Below are positions 12,008-23,500 of a stretch of 64,000 nt of DNA, piece by piece. The DNA comes from Dastarcus helophoroides (Eukaryota > Arthropoda > Insecta > Coleoptera > Bothrideridae): NCBI GenBank assembly GCA_028583605.1, contig CM053332.1, forward strand, positions 18,579,555 to 18,643,554. The letters run 5' to 3'. The position numbers were made by a program, and so were the translations under genes. The stretch's first letter is position 1. Each line of letters begins with the position of its first letter. Under the pieces are notes generated by a model. The model did no database searches. It had not been told where the DNA came from and saw nothing but the letters and a program-made list of their open reading frames with translations.

Positions 12008-12381
12008 TGTTACGTGCGTTATCGGTTCGAATTGATGCACGTGATGGATTATTCCCACTTTATTACTGAACTCAACTTTGATCACCACAATTGACAATTA
12101 ACTCACTTATTATTGACTTCTACTAACTCAATAATTAAACTGATTCTAACTGACTGGCTCGAGGGAAAGCTGACCGCCTTTTATAATTTTGGCCCCCAGC
12201 TTCTAGAACTTTTCGGCAGATAAGGTTTATCGTTTGCCGAAATTTCTGGAACGCTTATCTGTCATTTGTTTCGTTATCGCGGCCGCTTTCCCCTTATCAG
12301 ATCCTTCTAGAAACTTTTTTTATTTACTAAATTATACAATTCGATTCTAAATTCTATTCCATCTATTTACATTGCGTTACA
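12008..12381 (-). mobile_element. Solo LTR, 374 bp
   Basis: On the minus strand it runs from TGTAACGCAATG to ACGCACGTAACA (TG...CA). It shares AAGGGGAAAGCGGCCGCGAT, ATAAGGC-like core-promoter context and AATAAAGTGGG with the LTRs at 38,576 and 39,528. No internal retroelement region next to it. The 5-bp flanks do not match, so the target duplication has decayed or been lost. Confidence 0.8.
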
Positions 12382-12980
12382 CTATTCATTGAATTTCGAA
12401 TCATCGTGTGCCACATCGCCTTTTGAAACAATTTTCCTGTAGAATTTTCGTCACTGAAGTAAATGTTGGGCCGTTTTCAGTTCGTAATTAAAAAAGAGTC
12501 GCTCCAACCCCGACGACTGATGGCTATCAGTTTGGAGCTCTCCGAAACGACTGAAGCATAGTTTCAGCTCACACGTAACCCAGTTACGCAGCAGACTGAT
12601 TTACGAGCTAGGGTAAGTTTAAATGATGTTTTATTTATCTGAGGCACAATCACATTTATTTAGATGTGATTAACCCATATTCGAGCTGGTATGTTGAAAC
12701 GCAAACAAATTCGTTTTAAAATATGCTAATGTATGGTGATACTGCTCTAGAATTCTATGCATATCAAAGTTTAAAGGATGAGCCTCGGTGGCTGGGTTAG
12801 ATTAATTGTAAGGGCTGTATTTAAATGTTAAGATTATTACAATTTTACGACCGCCTCAGGAAACCTCACAAGATGAGTTAGGTTTGGAGTTTGTTACATT
12901 TGGTAAAGGGAATCGCGTTTTAATACTCCACTTTTCAAACATTCGATTTTTTAAAATGTGCAAGTTTAACTTTTTTTTAG
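12382..12980. other. Gene-free DNA
   Basis: No supported gene or repeat. Confidence 0.4.
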
Positions 12981-13234
12981 TGGAATGGACTGGTCCTTGG
13001 TTATCTTCAAAAATTGAAACACCAATCTTGTCCTCTGAAACCAAGGAAGATTAAAAAACACAACAAAGGTTGCTCTAACGCATTTCGACATTCAAAAGAG
13101 ATCTCCCTGAAGATGATAGCTAGGCTGTCTTATAGCGTTAGAGTAGCCTTTGTTATGTTTTTTAATCTTTGTTGGTTTCAGGGGATAGATTTGTATTTCA
13201 ATTTTTGAAGATAACCAAGAACTAGACCGTTCCA
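12981..13234. mobile_element. Foldback element FB, complete copy (254 bp)
   Basis: Both outer ends are present: TGGAATGGACTGGTCCTTGG on the left and, inverted, TGGAACGGTCTAGTTCTTGG on the right. Best copy for defining the element. Flanks TTTTAG and TCAAAA do not give an obvious target duplication. Confidence 0.88.
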
Positions 13235-14124
13235 TCAAAATCAGTTTCTTTATAAAATATACCTAAGCCTTAAAATGTCAGCTGTCAAATTATAAAATAA
13301 TATGACTTAAAATAAAGTTGACTGAAGCCTATTATTATATTCGATAGCTGATTAAATAAGCAGACACACATATCTCATGTTGATAGCAGAATGATAATGG
13401 ACCTCGAACGGGAGGCTTACGCCCTGATATCAATCAACCCACCCTATATTAGGATTCCAGAAAAACGCGACTAATCATGGTTCTTGGGAACAAAGAAATT
13501 AAGTTTCCAGCATCCCCTTTTAAGATAAAAAGGCACCTTAAATTCCTAAACATTTTATTCTGCAACGTTGAAAAAAAGCCCAATTTTGTTAGATAAATTG
13601 GGGAAAAACTTTTATATTTATTAGCCCTTACAGGATCGACAACGGGGTGAGTTATCTATTAGCTATTAAACGATAGCATTAATCTAAAAATAACATTGTA
13701 GGTCGAGGTTAACGCTTCTTAGTCCATGTAATACATTAATCGATACAATAAAATAGTTTGTATTAGTTTGTATAAGCTAGAGTTCATTTCATTCATGCTT
13801 AACATTGTGTTTACCTGTAAAGGAATTGAGACGGTATTTTATGGCAAACGGAGGAAAATGTTTGTTCAGTTAAGGGAAAACAGTCGCCACGGGGAGGAAA
13901 TGCCTTATCGATATTTACATCGTGCTTTCGTATATTTACAAACATCTTATTAAAATCACGAGACAAAAGGCGCACGTTTTCTCAAAGATAAACATACGAG
14001 CCAAAACTTCTAACCACAGACTTGGCCAAGCGCTCCCAAGGCTAAACATTTCAATATATCTAAGGAGTTGAATTTGACCATTACACGTGTATATAGTATA
14101 TATATATAGTATATACTGAGTAGA
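13235..14124. other. Gene-free DNA
   Basis: No supported coding sequence. A 61-codon frame at 13,768-13,953 has no recognisable domain. A TATA-rich run sits at 14,090-14,117. Confidence 0.45.
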
Positions 14125-14610
14125 TATATCATGGGGATTCTGCGCCAAATGACGTCACGCTTCGCTATCAAATGAAAGGGCGTGTACTTGTCTAACAGGT
14201 AGTTTTACTTGTCTAACAGTTTATTTCACTTGTATAGCTACTTGTCTAACAGTTGATTTCAGTTGAACAGCTATTTGTCTAACAGATGGTTAGTTGTTAA
14301 CAACTACTTGGTTAGATAAGCAGCTATCCAACTAAAACCAACTATTAGACAAGTAGCTGTACAACTAAAACCAACTATTAGACAAGTAGTTGTTAACAAC
14401 TAACCATTTGTTAGACAAGTAGCTGTTTAACTGAAATCAACTGTTAAACAAGTAGCTACACAACTGAAACCAACTGTTAGACAAGTAAAACCACCTGTCA
14501 GACAAGTACAAGCCCTTTCATTTGATACCCAACATGCCCCGCCCCTCTAGTTCTTCAGGGACATGACATCCGAACGGTGACGTCATTTGGCGCAGAATCC
14601 CCATGATATA
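14125..14610. mobile_element. TA-flanked foldback MITE (486 bp)
   Basis: Perfect 34-bp terminal inverted repeats at 14,125-14,158 and 14,577-14,610 (landmark GGGGATTCTGCGCCAAATGA). Further inside, TATCAAATGAAAGGGC is also inverted, and the interior is a minisatellite of ACTTGTCTAACAG words that flips orientation at the centre near 14,315. TATA at both edges allows a TA duplication, as for Tc1/mariner-type MITEs, but the superfamily is not established. Confidence 0.9.
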
Positions 14611-14960
14611 CCTACTACCGTGTTATCGCTAATTAATGGGTAACAAGTCTATATTAGTTATTTTGACGAATAAATATTTTTATTTTTTACACTTAAAACT
14701 TTTTACATTTTTTTGTTTTTTTAATCAATCGGTCTAATGAAAAGTAAAACGCAAATTCAAAAAATAAACGATCACAAACGACTCAAACTAAAATATTAAT
14801 TCTACAAAATAAATAACGATACGACGAACTGGTTTATTTAATTTTGAAGCATATTAACGTTAATTAGCAATTAGGTTGTTGTTTATAAAAAATATGTCAA
14901 CGATAGCCCACATCATAGGTGCACTGTACTTACATTAACACTCGAGTGCCTCTTTTCGGA
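14611..14960. other. Gene-free DNA
   Basis: Nothing I can support. Confidence 0.4.
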
Positions 14961-15334
14961 ACTACTTTAGATCTATTGGAAGCATGAAAAAACTGATGAT
15001 TCGTCGGTAACCTACACATGGTTTAAAAAATCTCCATCGTATCACAGAGGGTCACAAAAAATAAAACGTCGGAAAATTACTCTCGAGTATTAACCACTTG
15101 CACCAACAACAGCGAATTAATTCATTACTTGCAGCGTTGATATCAACGTTTTAATCCATCTCGCGATTTCACTTTTTTTATTTTCTCGTAACTTTCTTCT
15201 GCAATTCGTTGTTACTCGATTTTCATACAACAAACCAAATCACCCAACGAGTTCTCCGCAACTATCGGTGCCGCCAGGATCATTTAATGTTTTTCGTATT
15301 GTCATTTAGACATAACCCAGCAATTTTGATAAAA

Positions 15335-15502
15335 TAAACTGGTCCTTGGTTATCTTCAAAAATTGAAATACAAATCTTGTCCCCTGAAACCAATAAAGAT
15401 TAAAAAACGCATCAAAAGAGAGGGAAGATGGTAGCTTGGCTGTCGAAACGCGTTGGAACAACATTTGTTGTGTTTTTTAATTTTTCTTGGTTTCAGGAGA
15501 CA
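15335..15502. mobile_element. Foldback element FB inside duplication unit 1
   Basis: GGTCCTTGGTTATCTTCAAA on the left and TTTTTCTTGGTTTCAGGAGA on the right, with a short centre AGAGAGGGAAGATGGTAGC. The right outer end is missing. Confidence 0.8.
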
Positions 15503-16142
15503 GCAATGTTTTATTTATTTGTTTCACCCGAGTTCCACCTGCCCAGCCGTAAATTCTTCTTTTTTCTATTTATTTGGGCTTAGGAGTCAGTGGCAGCTCA
15601 AAAAAGGGTTTAAAATATGATTTTAAAATATTCTTTTTTAACGTAATTATACCTAAAAAAAATTGTTAATCACCTATGCGTATTATACTCATTTTTCTCA
15701 ATCTTTCCCTCAAATTAATGCCATTAGGACTAAATCACACTGTTAGAACTTTTTAAAAAAACTATAGAAAACATTTAGCCGCTGAAATACCGTAAAGTGC
15801 AAACTGAAAAAAGTGATGATTCGTCGGTAACCTACACATGCTTTAAAAAATTTTCATCGTATCTATCACAGAGAGTCACAAAAAATAAAACGTCGGAAAA
15901 TAGCTCTTGAGTATTAACCAGTTGCACCCACAACAGCGAATTTAATTCATTACTTGTAGCGTTGATATCAACGTTTACATAATCTCGAGATTCCACATTT
16001 TTTTAATTTTCTGGTAACTTTCTTCTGCAATTCGTTGTTACTCTATTTTCATACAAAAAACTAAATCATCACAACCATCAGTGCCGCCAGGATCATTTAA
16101 TGTTTTTCGCATGATCGTTTAGACATATAGGCCAGCAATTTT

Positions 16143-16330
16143 GGTGGAATGGACTGGTCCTTGGCTATCTTAAAAAATTTAAATACAAAGCTTGTCCCCC
16201 GAAAACAATAAAGATTAAAAAACGCAACAAAAGAGAGAGAAGATGATAGCTTGGCTGTCGAAACGCGTTGGAACAACCTTTGTTGTGTTTTTTCATTTTT
16301 CTTGGTTTCAGGGGACAAGATTTGTTTTTC
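16143..16330. mobile_element. Foldback element FB inside duplication unit 2
   Basis: Same arrangement as at 15,335, with TGGAATGGACTGGTCCTTGG at the left end and GGGGACAAGATTTGTTTTTC at the right. Confidence 0.8.
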
Positions 16331-16640
16331 AATAACACAGCAATGTTTTATTTATTTGTTTCACTCGAGTCCCATCTGCCCAGCCTTAAATTCTTCTTCT
16401 TTCTATTTATTTGGGCTTTGGAGTCAGTGGCAGCTCAAAAAGGGGTTTAAAATATGATTTTAAAATATTTTTTTCAACGTAATTATACCTAAAAAAAATT
16501 GTTAATCACGTATTCGTATTATACTCATTTTTCTCTATCTTTTCTTACAATTAAGGCCATTATGACTGAATCACACTGTAACAACTTTTAAGAAAAACTA
16601 TAGAAAACATTTAACCGCTAAACTACCCTAAAGTGCAAGT

Positions 16641-17800
16641 TGAAAAATGTATAATAACACTGTAAGCTCCTAGTTTTAAGTTTTCACTTCTATCGGCAGT
16701 CTCATTACTATTTTTTTAGTATAATATTTAAAAATAGTTCATCTGGCGCACGCAAATTAAAAATCGTTAACAGTAATAGGAAAACCAATTTTCCTTTTTT
16801 TTTAAGCTAAGACTAGGATTAATCTAAATAATATCACTTCAGCCATGATAAAAATTAAAACTTCGTGAAGTTTTCTCTTTTGTACTTTTCTATAGGATTA
16901 TTTACATAAGAGAAATCTAATGAAAGCTGCACATGAAAAATTGAGTCTGATTTACTTAATAAAAATTTTTGTGTATGATAAAAGAACTTCAAAAACTTTA
17001 ACAAGTTAAATCCTAAGGATATGTTAAATCGAAATCGTTTTCATATAAAAATGGGGAAGGGCAATCTGCAGTAATATATTGATGTGACAAAATAAGGATG
17101 CGAGAAAAGTCGTTCCAACTTTGATAGCTTTCTAGCTTTCCTTATCATTTTATAAACTTACCCGATGGACCGCTTAAATTTTCATTTTCATTCAAGAGGG
17201 GACGACTTCAAAAACACTTCGATTTTCAGTTTAAATCACGACAAGGATATCACAGATTATTGAAGCGGGGAGTCAAGGCGAACATAAACCATAAAGACTA
17301 AAAATCGAGAATATTAATAGCAGGCAAATTTTGCGACTGATCCAAACAAGTAATTTAACCGAATTAGGAAATAAATTTTTTGAAAATTTCTTTAGACGCG
17401 TTGAGCCACTTTGATGGGGGGTAAACTTATGGTTTAGTATCGCCATCATGCGTTATCATCGGCTAAACTGTCTTACGAATATAAACCTCTAAAAAAATAA
17501 GGTTTCAAAACTAAAAAACTTACATAATAAGAAATAGCATTTTAAATACCAATTTGACATAATATGTCACGTGTCACAGACCTCATCGACAATTTGTGTG
17601 ATAAACTTCACATTTTTATCCTTTATGTTGGTATTAGAAATAAAAAGCTAAATGTATGTGCTGCAGAAATGATATTTGTTGACAGATGTTGAATATTATT
17701 ATTCACTATCAATAAACATTAAATTTGTTTCTACATGACTACAAAAATCCAAAGCACCAATATAAAAAGTAGATCAATTTGTGACTTCGTGGGTTCGAAC
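16641..17800. other. Gene-free DNA with one small duplicated segment
   Basis: 16,672-16,795 (landmark TTTTCACTTCTATCGGCAGT) is repeated at 18,503-18,630 on the far side of the microsatellite. The rest shows no gene. At 17,788-17,802 GTGGGTTCGAACTA resembles a tRNA B box, but no A box or tRNA fold accompanies it. Confidence 0.5.
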
Positions 17801-18449
17801 TACACTACACACTACACTACACACTACGCTACACACTACACTACACACTGCACTACGCACTACACTACACACTACACTACACACTACATTACACACTACA
17901 CTACACACTACACACTACACTAAACACTACACACTACACTACACTACACACTACACACTACACTACACACTACACTACACACTACACACTACACACTACA
18001 CTACACACTGTACACTACACACTACACACTACACACTACACACTACACTACACACTACACTACACACTACACTACACACTACACTACACACTACACTACA
18101 CACTACACACTACACTACACACTACACTACACACTACACTACACACTACACTACACACTACACTACACACTACACTACACTACACACTACACTACACACT
18201 ACACACTACACTACACACTTCACTACACACTACACTACACACTACACTACACGCTACACTACACACTACAATACACTACACACTACAATACACTACACAC
18301 TACACTACACTACACACTGCACTACACACTACACTACACACTACACTACACACTACACTACACACTACACTGCACACTACACTACACACTACACTACGCA
18401 CTGCACTACACACTACACTACACACTACACTACACTACACACTACACTA
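17801..18449 (+). repeat. Large G-poor microsatellite of ACTAC / ACACTAC words, about 650 bp
   Basis: A mix of 5-base CACTA and 7-base CACACTA units, with rare G substitutions and almost no G on the plus strand. It gives long spurious TTLHTTLH-like and HYTTHYTT-like frames that are not proteins. It is not the insect telomere repeat TTAGG. Confidence 0.97.
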
Positions 18450-18959
18450 GACAATGTAACGTTCTAGCGCCGGGTGATAAATAGTATATTTCACTCAACG
18501 GTCCTAGTTTTAAATTTTCACTTCTATCGGCAGTCTCATTACTATTTTTTTTTTAGTATAATATTTGAAAATAGTTCTTCTGACGCAGGCAAATTAAAAA
18601 TCGTAAACAGTAATAGGCAAACCAATTTCTTAAAACACACAAACCAGGTCAGATCCCAACGATTAATCTAACCCAGGGGTCGGCAAACTTTTAAGTCAAA
18701 AGAGCCAACTGCAATAAAAAAATTGGTTTCGTGAATTTCAAAGAGCTACAAATTTTTATTTCTGATTTTACATTTTATATTAAAATTAAATCAGATAAAA
18801 TGTGGGACCCCTTTGATTCATGCAGTCAAACGAAAACGTATTCACCCCAAAACACTTTTTATTTCTCAAAATTTAAAGCTTTATTTCAAAGTTTGCCCTT
18901 TTCTCGTAAATTCGACTTTTTTTAACTCTTCTCCGTATTCGTCTTTTTTAACTAGTGTT

Positions 18960-20200
18960 TTAATCCAAAAATTAGATTTTTTTCCCTAAATCTTCCTTTC
19001 TTCTTAAAATTTGACAATCTGTGAAAATGTTTACTTTCTTCCAATTCGACTGACTGGAAGACTCGACCTATTTCTTAAAAATTCGTCTTTTGTCGATTCT
19101 TACTAAAAAAAAGTAAAAATTTGGGGATATTTCGAGCTTTTTCTCAAAGTTTCCTTTTTTTATAATGTATGTCTATTTTAAAATTTGGCTTTTTTCCAAA
19201 ATTACATTTTTTTGATTTTGTTCTAAATTGACTTTTTTCTCTAAATTTCTATTTGTTTTAAATAACGTTCCTTTTCCAAATCTCACCATTTTCTCCAAAT
19301 ATGAATTTTTGCTGAACATTTAAATTTTTATTTATTTTCTGGAAATTTCGACCTATTTCGCAAAATTAGATTTTCTTTCCCTAAATCTTCCTTTCTTCTT
19401 AAAACTTGACAATATGTAAAAATGTTTACTTTTTTCTAATTCGACTGACTGGAAGACTCGACCTATTCCTCAAAAATCCGTCTTTTGTCGATTTCTTACT
19501 AAAAAAAAGTAAAAATTTGGGGATATTAAATGAAATAGTTTTTGAATATTTCAAGCTTTTTCTCAAAGTTTTCTTTTTTCAAAATTTAGATCTATTCTAA
19601 AATTTGGCTTTTTTTCAAAATTACATTTTTTTGACTTTGTTCTAAATTGCACCTTTTTTCTCGAAATTTCTATTCTTTTTAAATAACGTTCCTTTTCCAA
19701 ATGTCGCCATTTTCTCCAAATATGGACTTTCGCTGAACATTTAAATTTTTATTTATTTTCTGGAATTTTCGACCTATTTTGCAAAATTAGATTTTTTTTC
19801 TAAATCTTTCTTTCTTCTTAAAACTTGACAATATGTAAAAATGTTTACTTTTTTCTAATTCGACTGACTGGAACACTCGACCTATTTCTCAAAAATTCGT
19901 CTTTTGTCGATTTCTTACTAAAAAAAAGTAAAAATTTGGGGATATTAAATAAAATAGTTTTTGAATATTTCGAGCTTTTTCTCAAAGTTTCCTTTTTTCA
20001 AAATTTAGATCTATTCTAAAATTTGGCTTTTTTCCAAAATTACATTTTTTTGACTTTGTTCTAAATTGCGACTTTTTTCTTGAAATTTCTATTCTTTTTA
20101 AATGACGTTCCTATTCCAAATTTCGCCATTTTCTCCAAATATGGACTTTTGCTGAACATTTAAATTTTTATTTATTTTCTGGAAATTTCGACCTATTTCG
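18960..20200 (+). repeat. Tandem repeat, about 420-bp unit, about 3 copies, inside the 8.4-kb element
   Basis: TTCGACTGACTGGAAGACTC near 19,047 recurs near 19,440 and, with one change, near 19,859. Each is followed by GTCTTTTGTCGATT and GTAAAAATTTGGGGATAT. Two near-identical 64-codon frames start at 19,406 and 19,825, which only reflects the repeat. Confidence 0.85.
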
Positions 20201-20599
20201 CAAAATTAGGTGTTTCTCGAAATTCCAACTTCTAACTGAAAATTCGACATTTTATTATGTTTCTGCAAGCTGCGATTTTATCAACGAAATTCAGCTATTT
20301 TCGGAATGTTTGACTTTATCTAAAAATTTGATTTTGTTTGTAAAATTTGACTTTCTTTGAGAAATTTTGACCTTATTTTAGTTCAATGCTGTTTTCCAAA
20401 CTGGACATTCTTTATTATTTAAAAATTATCTTGCCAATTTTATCAAAATTCGAATTTTTCTGAAAATTTGAAGTTTTTTTTTATTCGTCTTGCTTTCGAA
20501 ATTTTAAATTTATTCTCAAAATTTAACTTTTTCTTAAAAATTACCAATTATATATTTTCTTCTTCTCTGAAAAACTTCAACTTTTTAAAATTCGACAAT

Positions 20600-23500
20600 T
20601 TTTTTTAAGCTTTGAGTTATTTACAATTTATCTTTTCGAGATTTTACAATTTTTCACAAAAATCAAATTTGTCTAAAAATTTCAGGTTTTTAAATTTGTT
20701 CTAGGTTTTAATCTATTGTCAAAATTTGACTTTTTTTTTCTAAAATGTTGCTTTTTTCAGAATTTTTAACAAATTCGTAATTTTCAAAATCTCTTTTTTT
20801 TTAATTTCGGATTTTTCCGGAATTGTCAACTTTCATTTTAACGAAATTCATCTATTTTCAAATTTTAAAATTTAATTTTTTTTTTTAGAATTTGACTTTC
20901 TCTGGGAAATTTGGACCTTTGTTTAATATTTGACACTTTAAAGTTGGAAGTTTTATTGACATTCTCAATAATTTCGAAATTATTCTACCAATTTTCTCAA
21001 AATTCCATTTATCTGAAAATTTGGAGTTTTTTTATTTCGTCGAGTTTTTGAAATTACAAATTTATTCCTAAGATTTAATTTTCCTTAGAAGATTTAAAGT
21101 TTTTATCAAAATCTAAAATTTTTCTTAAAATTTTGACTTTTTCCTTGAAATTTTTCCTAAAATTTGACTTTTCTCTACTTTTCTGAAAAGCCTCCAGTTT
21201 ACTTTTCCAATTTCCCTTTTATGTGAAAATTTTAAGTTTTCAAATTTGTTTTGAGTTTCAATCTATTGTCGAAAGTCGACGTTTTTTTTTCAGAAATTTT
21301 GCCCTTATTTCAGAACCTTAGACAAATTCATTTTTTTAAATCTCTTCATTTTTCCCAATGTTTTTTTGAAATCTCTTCCTTTTTTTCAAAATTCGCCCTT
21401 TTCTGGGAAATTTTGATCTTTTTTAAAGTTAAACACTTCTCAAAATTTTTTGAAATTTTCTTTCAAAATCGTTTTACAAATTTTCTCAAAATTCAAATTT
21501 ATCTAAAAATTTGGATTTTTTTAAATCCTTTTGCTTTCGAAATTTCAAATTTATTCTCAAAATTTAACTTTCTCTAGAAAATTGTAAATTTTTTATCGAA
21601 GCTTCGAGCTTTTCTTAAAATTTAGACTTTGTCTTTGGAATGTTTCCTAAAATTTGAGTTTTTCCTTCTTCGTTGAAAGACCTAAACTTTTTTTAAATTT
21701 CAACATTTTTTTCTAAGTTTACAATTTATTTCTCTTTTTGAAATTTTGCAATTTTTCAAAATTCAAAATTGTCTACCGATTTCAGGTTTTTAAATTTGTT
21801 TTGGGTTTCAATCTATTGTCGAAATTCGACATTTTCTTCTAAAATTTTGCCTTTTTTGAGAACTTTCGATAAATCTATTTTTTTCGTAGTTTCTCCCTTT
21901 TTTCCAATTAGGCAAATCATTTTTTTATCTCTTCATTCTTACCAATTTTTTTTTCGAAATCTCTTCCTTTTTCTCAAAATTCGGCTTTTTCTGGGAAATT
22001 TTGACTTGTTTTTTTGAAATCTCTTCCTTTTTCTCAAAATTCGCCGTTTTCTGGAAAACTTTGATCTTTTTTTAAAATTAAACACTTCTCGAAATTTTTT
22101 GAAATTTTCTTTCGAAATCATTTTACAAATTTTCTCAAAATTCGAATATATCTAAATATTTGGATTTTTTTAAATCCTCTTGCTTTCGAAATTTCAAATT
22201 TATTCTCAAAATTTAACTTTCTCTAGAAAATTGTAAATTTTTTCGTGCTTTTCTTAAAATTTAGACTTTGTCCTTGAAATGTTTCCTAAGATTTGAGTTT
22301 TTCCTTCTTTTCTGAAAGACTTTGTCTTTTTTAAATTTCAACATTTTTTTCTAAGCTTCCAGTTTATTTCTCTTTTTGAAATGTTGCAATTTTTCAAAAA
22401 ATTCAAAATTGTCTACCGATTTCAGATTTTTAAATTTGTTTTGGGTTTCAATCTATTGTCGAAATTCGACATTTTTTTCTAAAATTTTCCCTTTTTGGAG
22501 AACTTTCGATAAATCTATTTTTTCATAGTTTTTCCTTTTTTTCAATTAGGCAAATCATTTTTTTTATCTCTTCATTCTTACCAATTTTTTTTCAAAATCT
22601 CTTCCTTTTTCTCAAAATTTGGCTTTTTCTGGGAAATTTTGACTTGCTTTTTTGAAATCTCTTCTTTTTTCTCAAAATTCGCCGTTTTCTGGAAAATTTT
22701 GATCTTTTTTAAAATTAAACACTTGTCGAAATTTTTTGAAATTTTCTTTCGAAATCATTTTACAAATTTTCTCAAAATTCGAATATATCTAAATATTTGG
22801 ATTTTTTTAAATCCTCTTTGCTTTCGAAATTTCAAATTTATTCTCAAAATTTAACTTTCTCTAGGAAAATTGTACATTTTTTAGTCGAAGCTTCGAGCTT
22901 TTCTTAAAATTAGACTTTGTCTTTGGAATGTTTCCTAAAAATTTGAGTTTTTCCTTCTTCGTTGAAAGACCTAAACTTTTTTTAAATCTTCAACATTTTT
23001 TTCTAAGTTTACAAGTTTACTTTCTCTTTTTGAAAATTTTGCAATTTTTCCAAAAAATTCAAAATTGTCTACAAAATTCAGGTTTTTAAATTTGCTTTGG
23101 GTTTCAATCTATTGTCGACATTTTTTCTAAAATTTTGCCTTTTTGAGAACTTTTGATAAATCTATTTTTTTCGTAGTTCTTCCTTTTCTCCAATTAGGCA
23201 AATCATTTTTTTTATCTCTTCATTCTTACCAAGTTTTTTTTTCGAAATCTCTTCCTTTTTCTCAAAATTTGGCTTTTTCTGGACAATTTTGGCTTGTTTT
23301 TTTTAAATCTCTTCTTTTTTCTCAAAATCCGCCGTTTTCTGGAAAATTTTGATCTTTTTTTAAAATTAAACACTTCTCGAAATTTTTTGAAATTTTTCTT
23401 TCGAAATCAATTTACAAATTTTCTCAAAATTCGAATTTATCTAAAAATTTGGATTTTTTTAAATCCTCTTTCTTTCGAAATTTCAAATTTATTCTCAAAA

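Larger units (their letters stand above)
14985..16640 (+). repeat. Tandem segmental duplication, about 825-bp unit, two copies
   Basis: TGATGATTCGTCGGTAACCT near 14,993 recurs near 15,813. Both are followed by AATAAAACGTCGGAAAAT, TTGATATCAACGTTT, a foldback element and then CAGCAATGTTTTATTTATTTG. The foldback copy sits at the same place in each unit, so it inserted before the duplication. Confidence 0.9.

Noticed and set aside
17788..17802. GTGGGTTCGAACTA as a tRNA B box
   Set aside because: No A box at the right distance and no cloverleaf could be drawn.
17735..18467. Open frames of 62 and 228 codons with HYTT and TTLH repeats
   Set aside because: Read-through of a G-poor microsatellite without stop codons; no domain, no codon-use signal.
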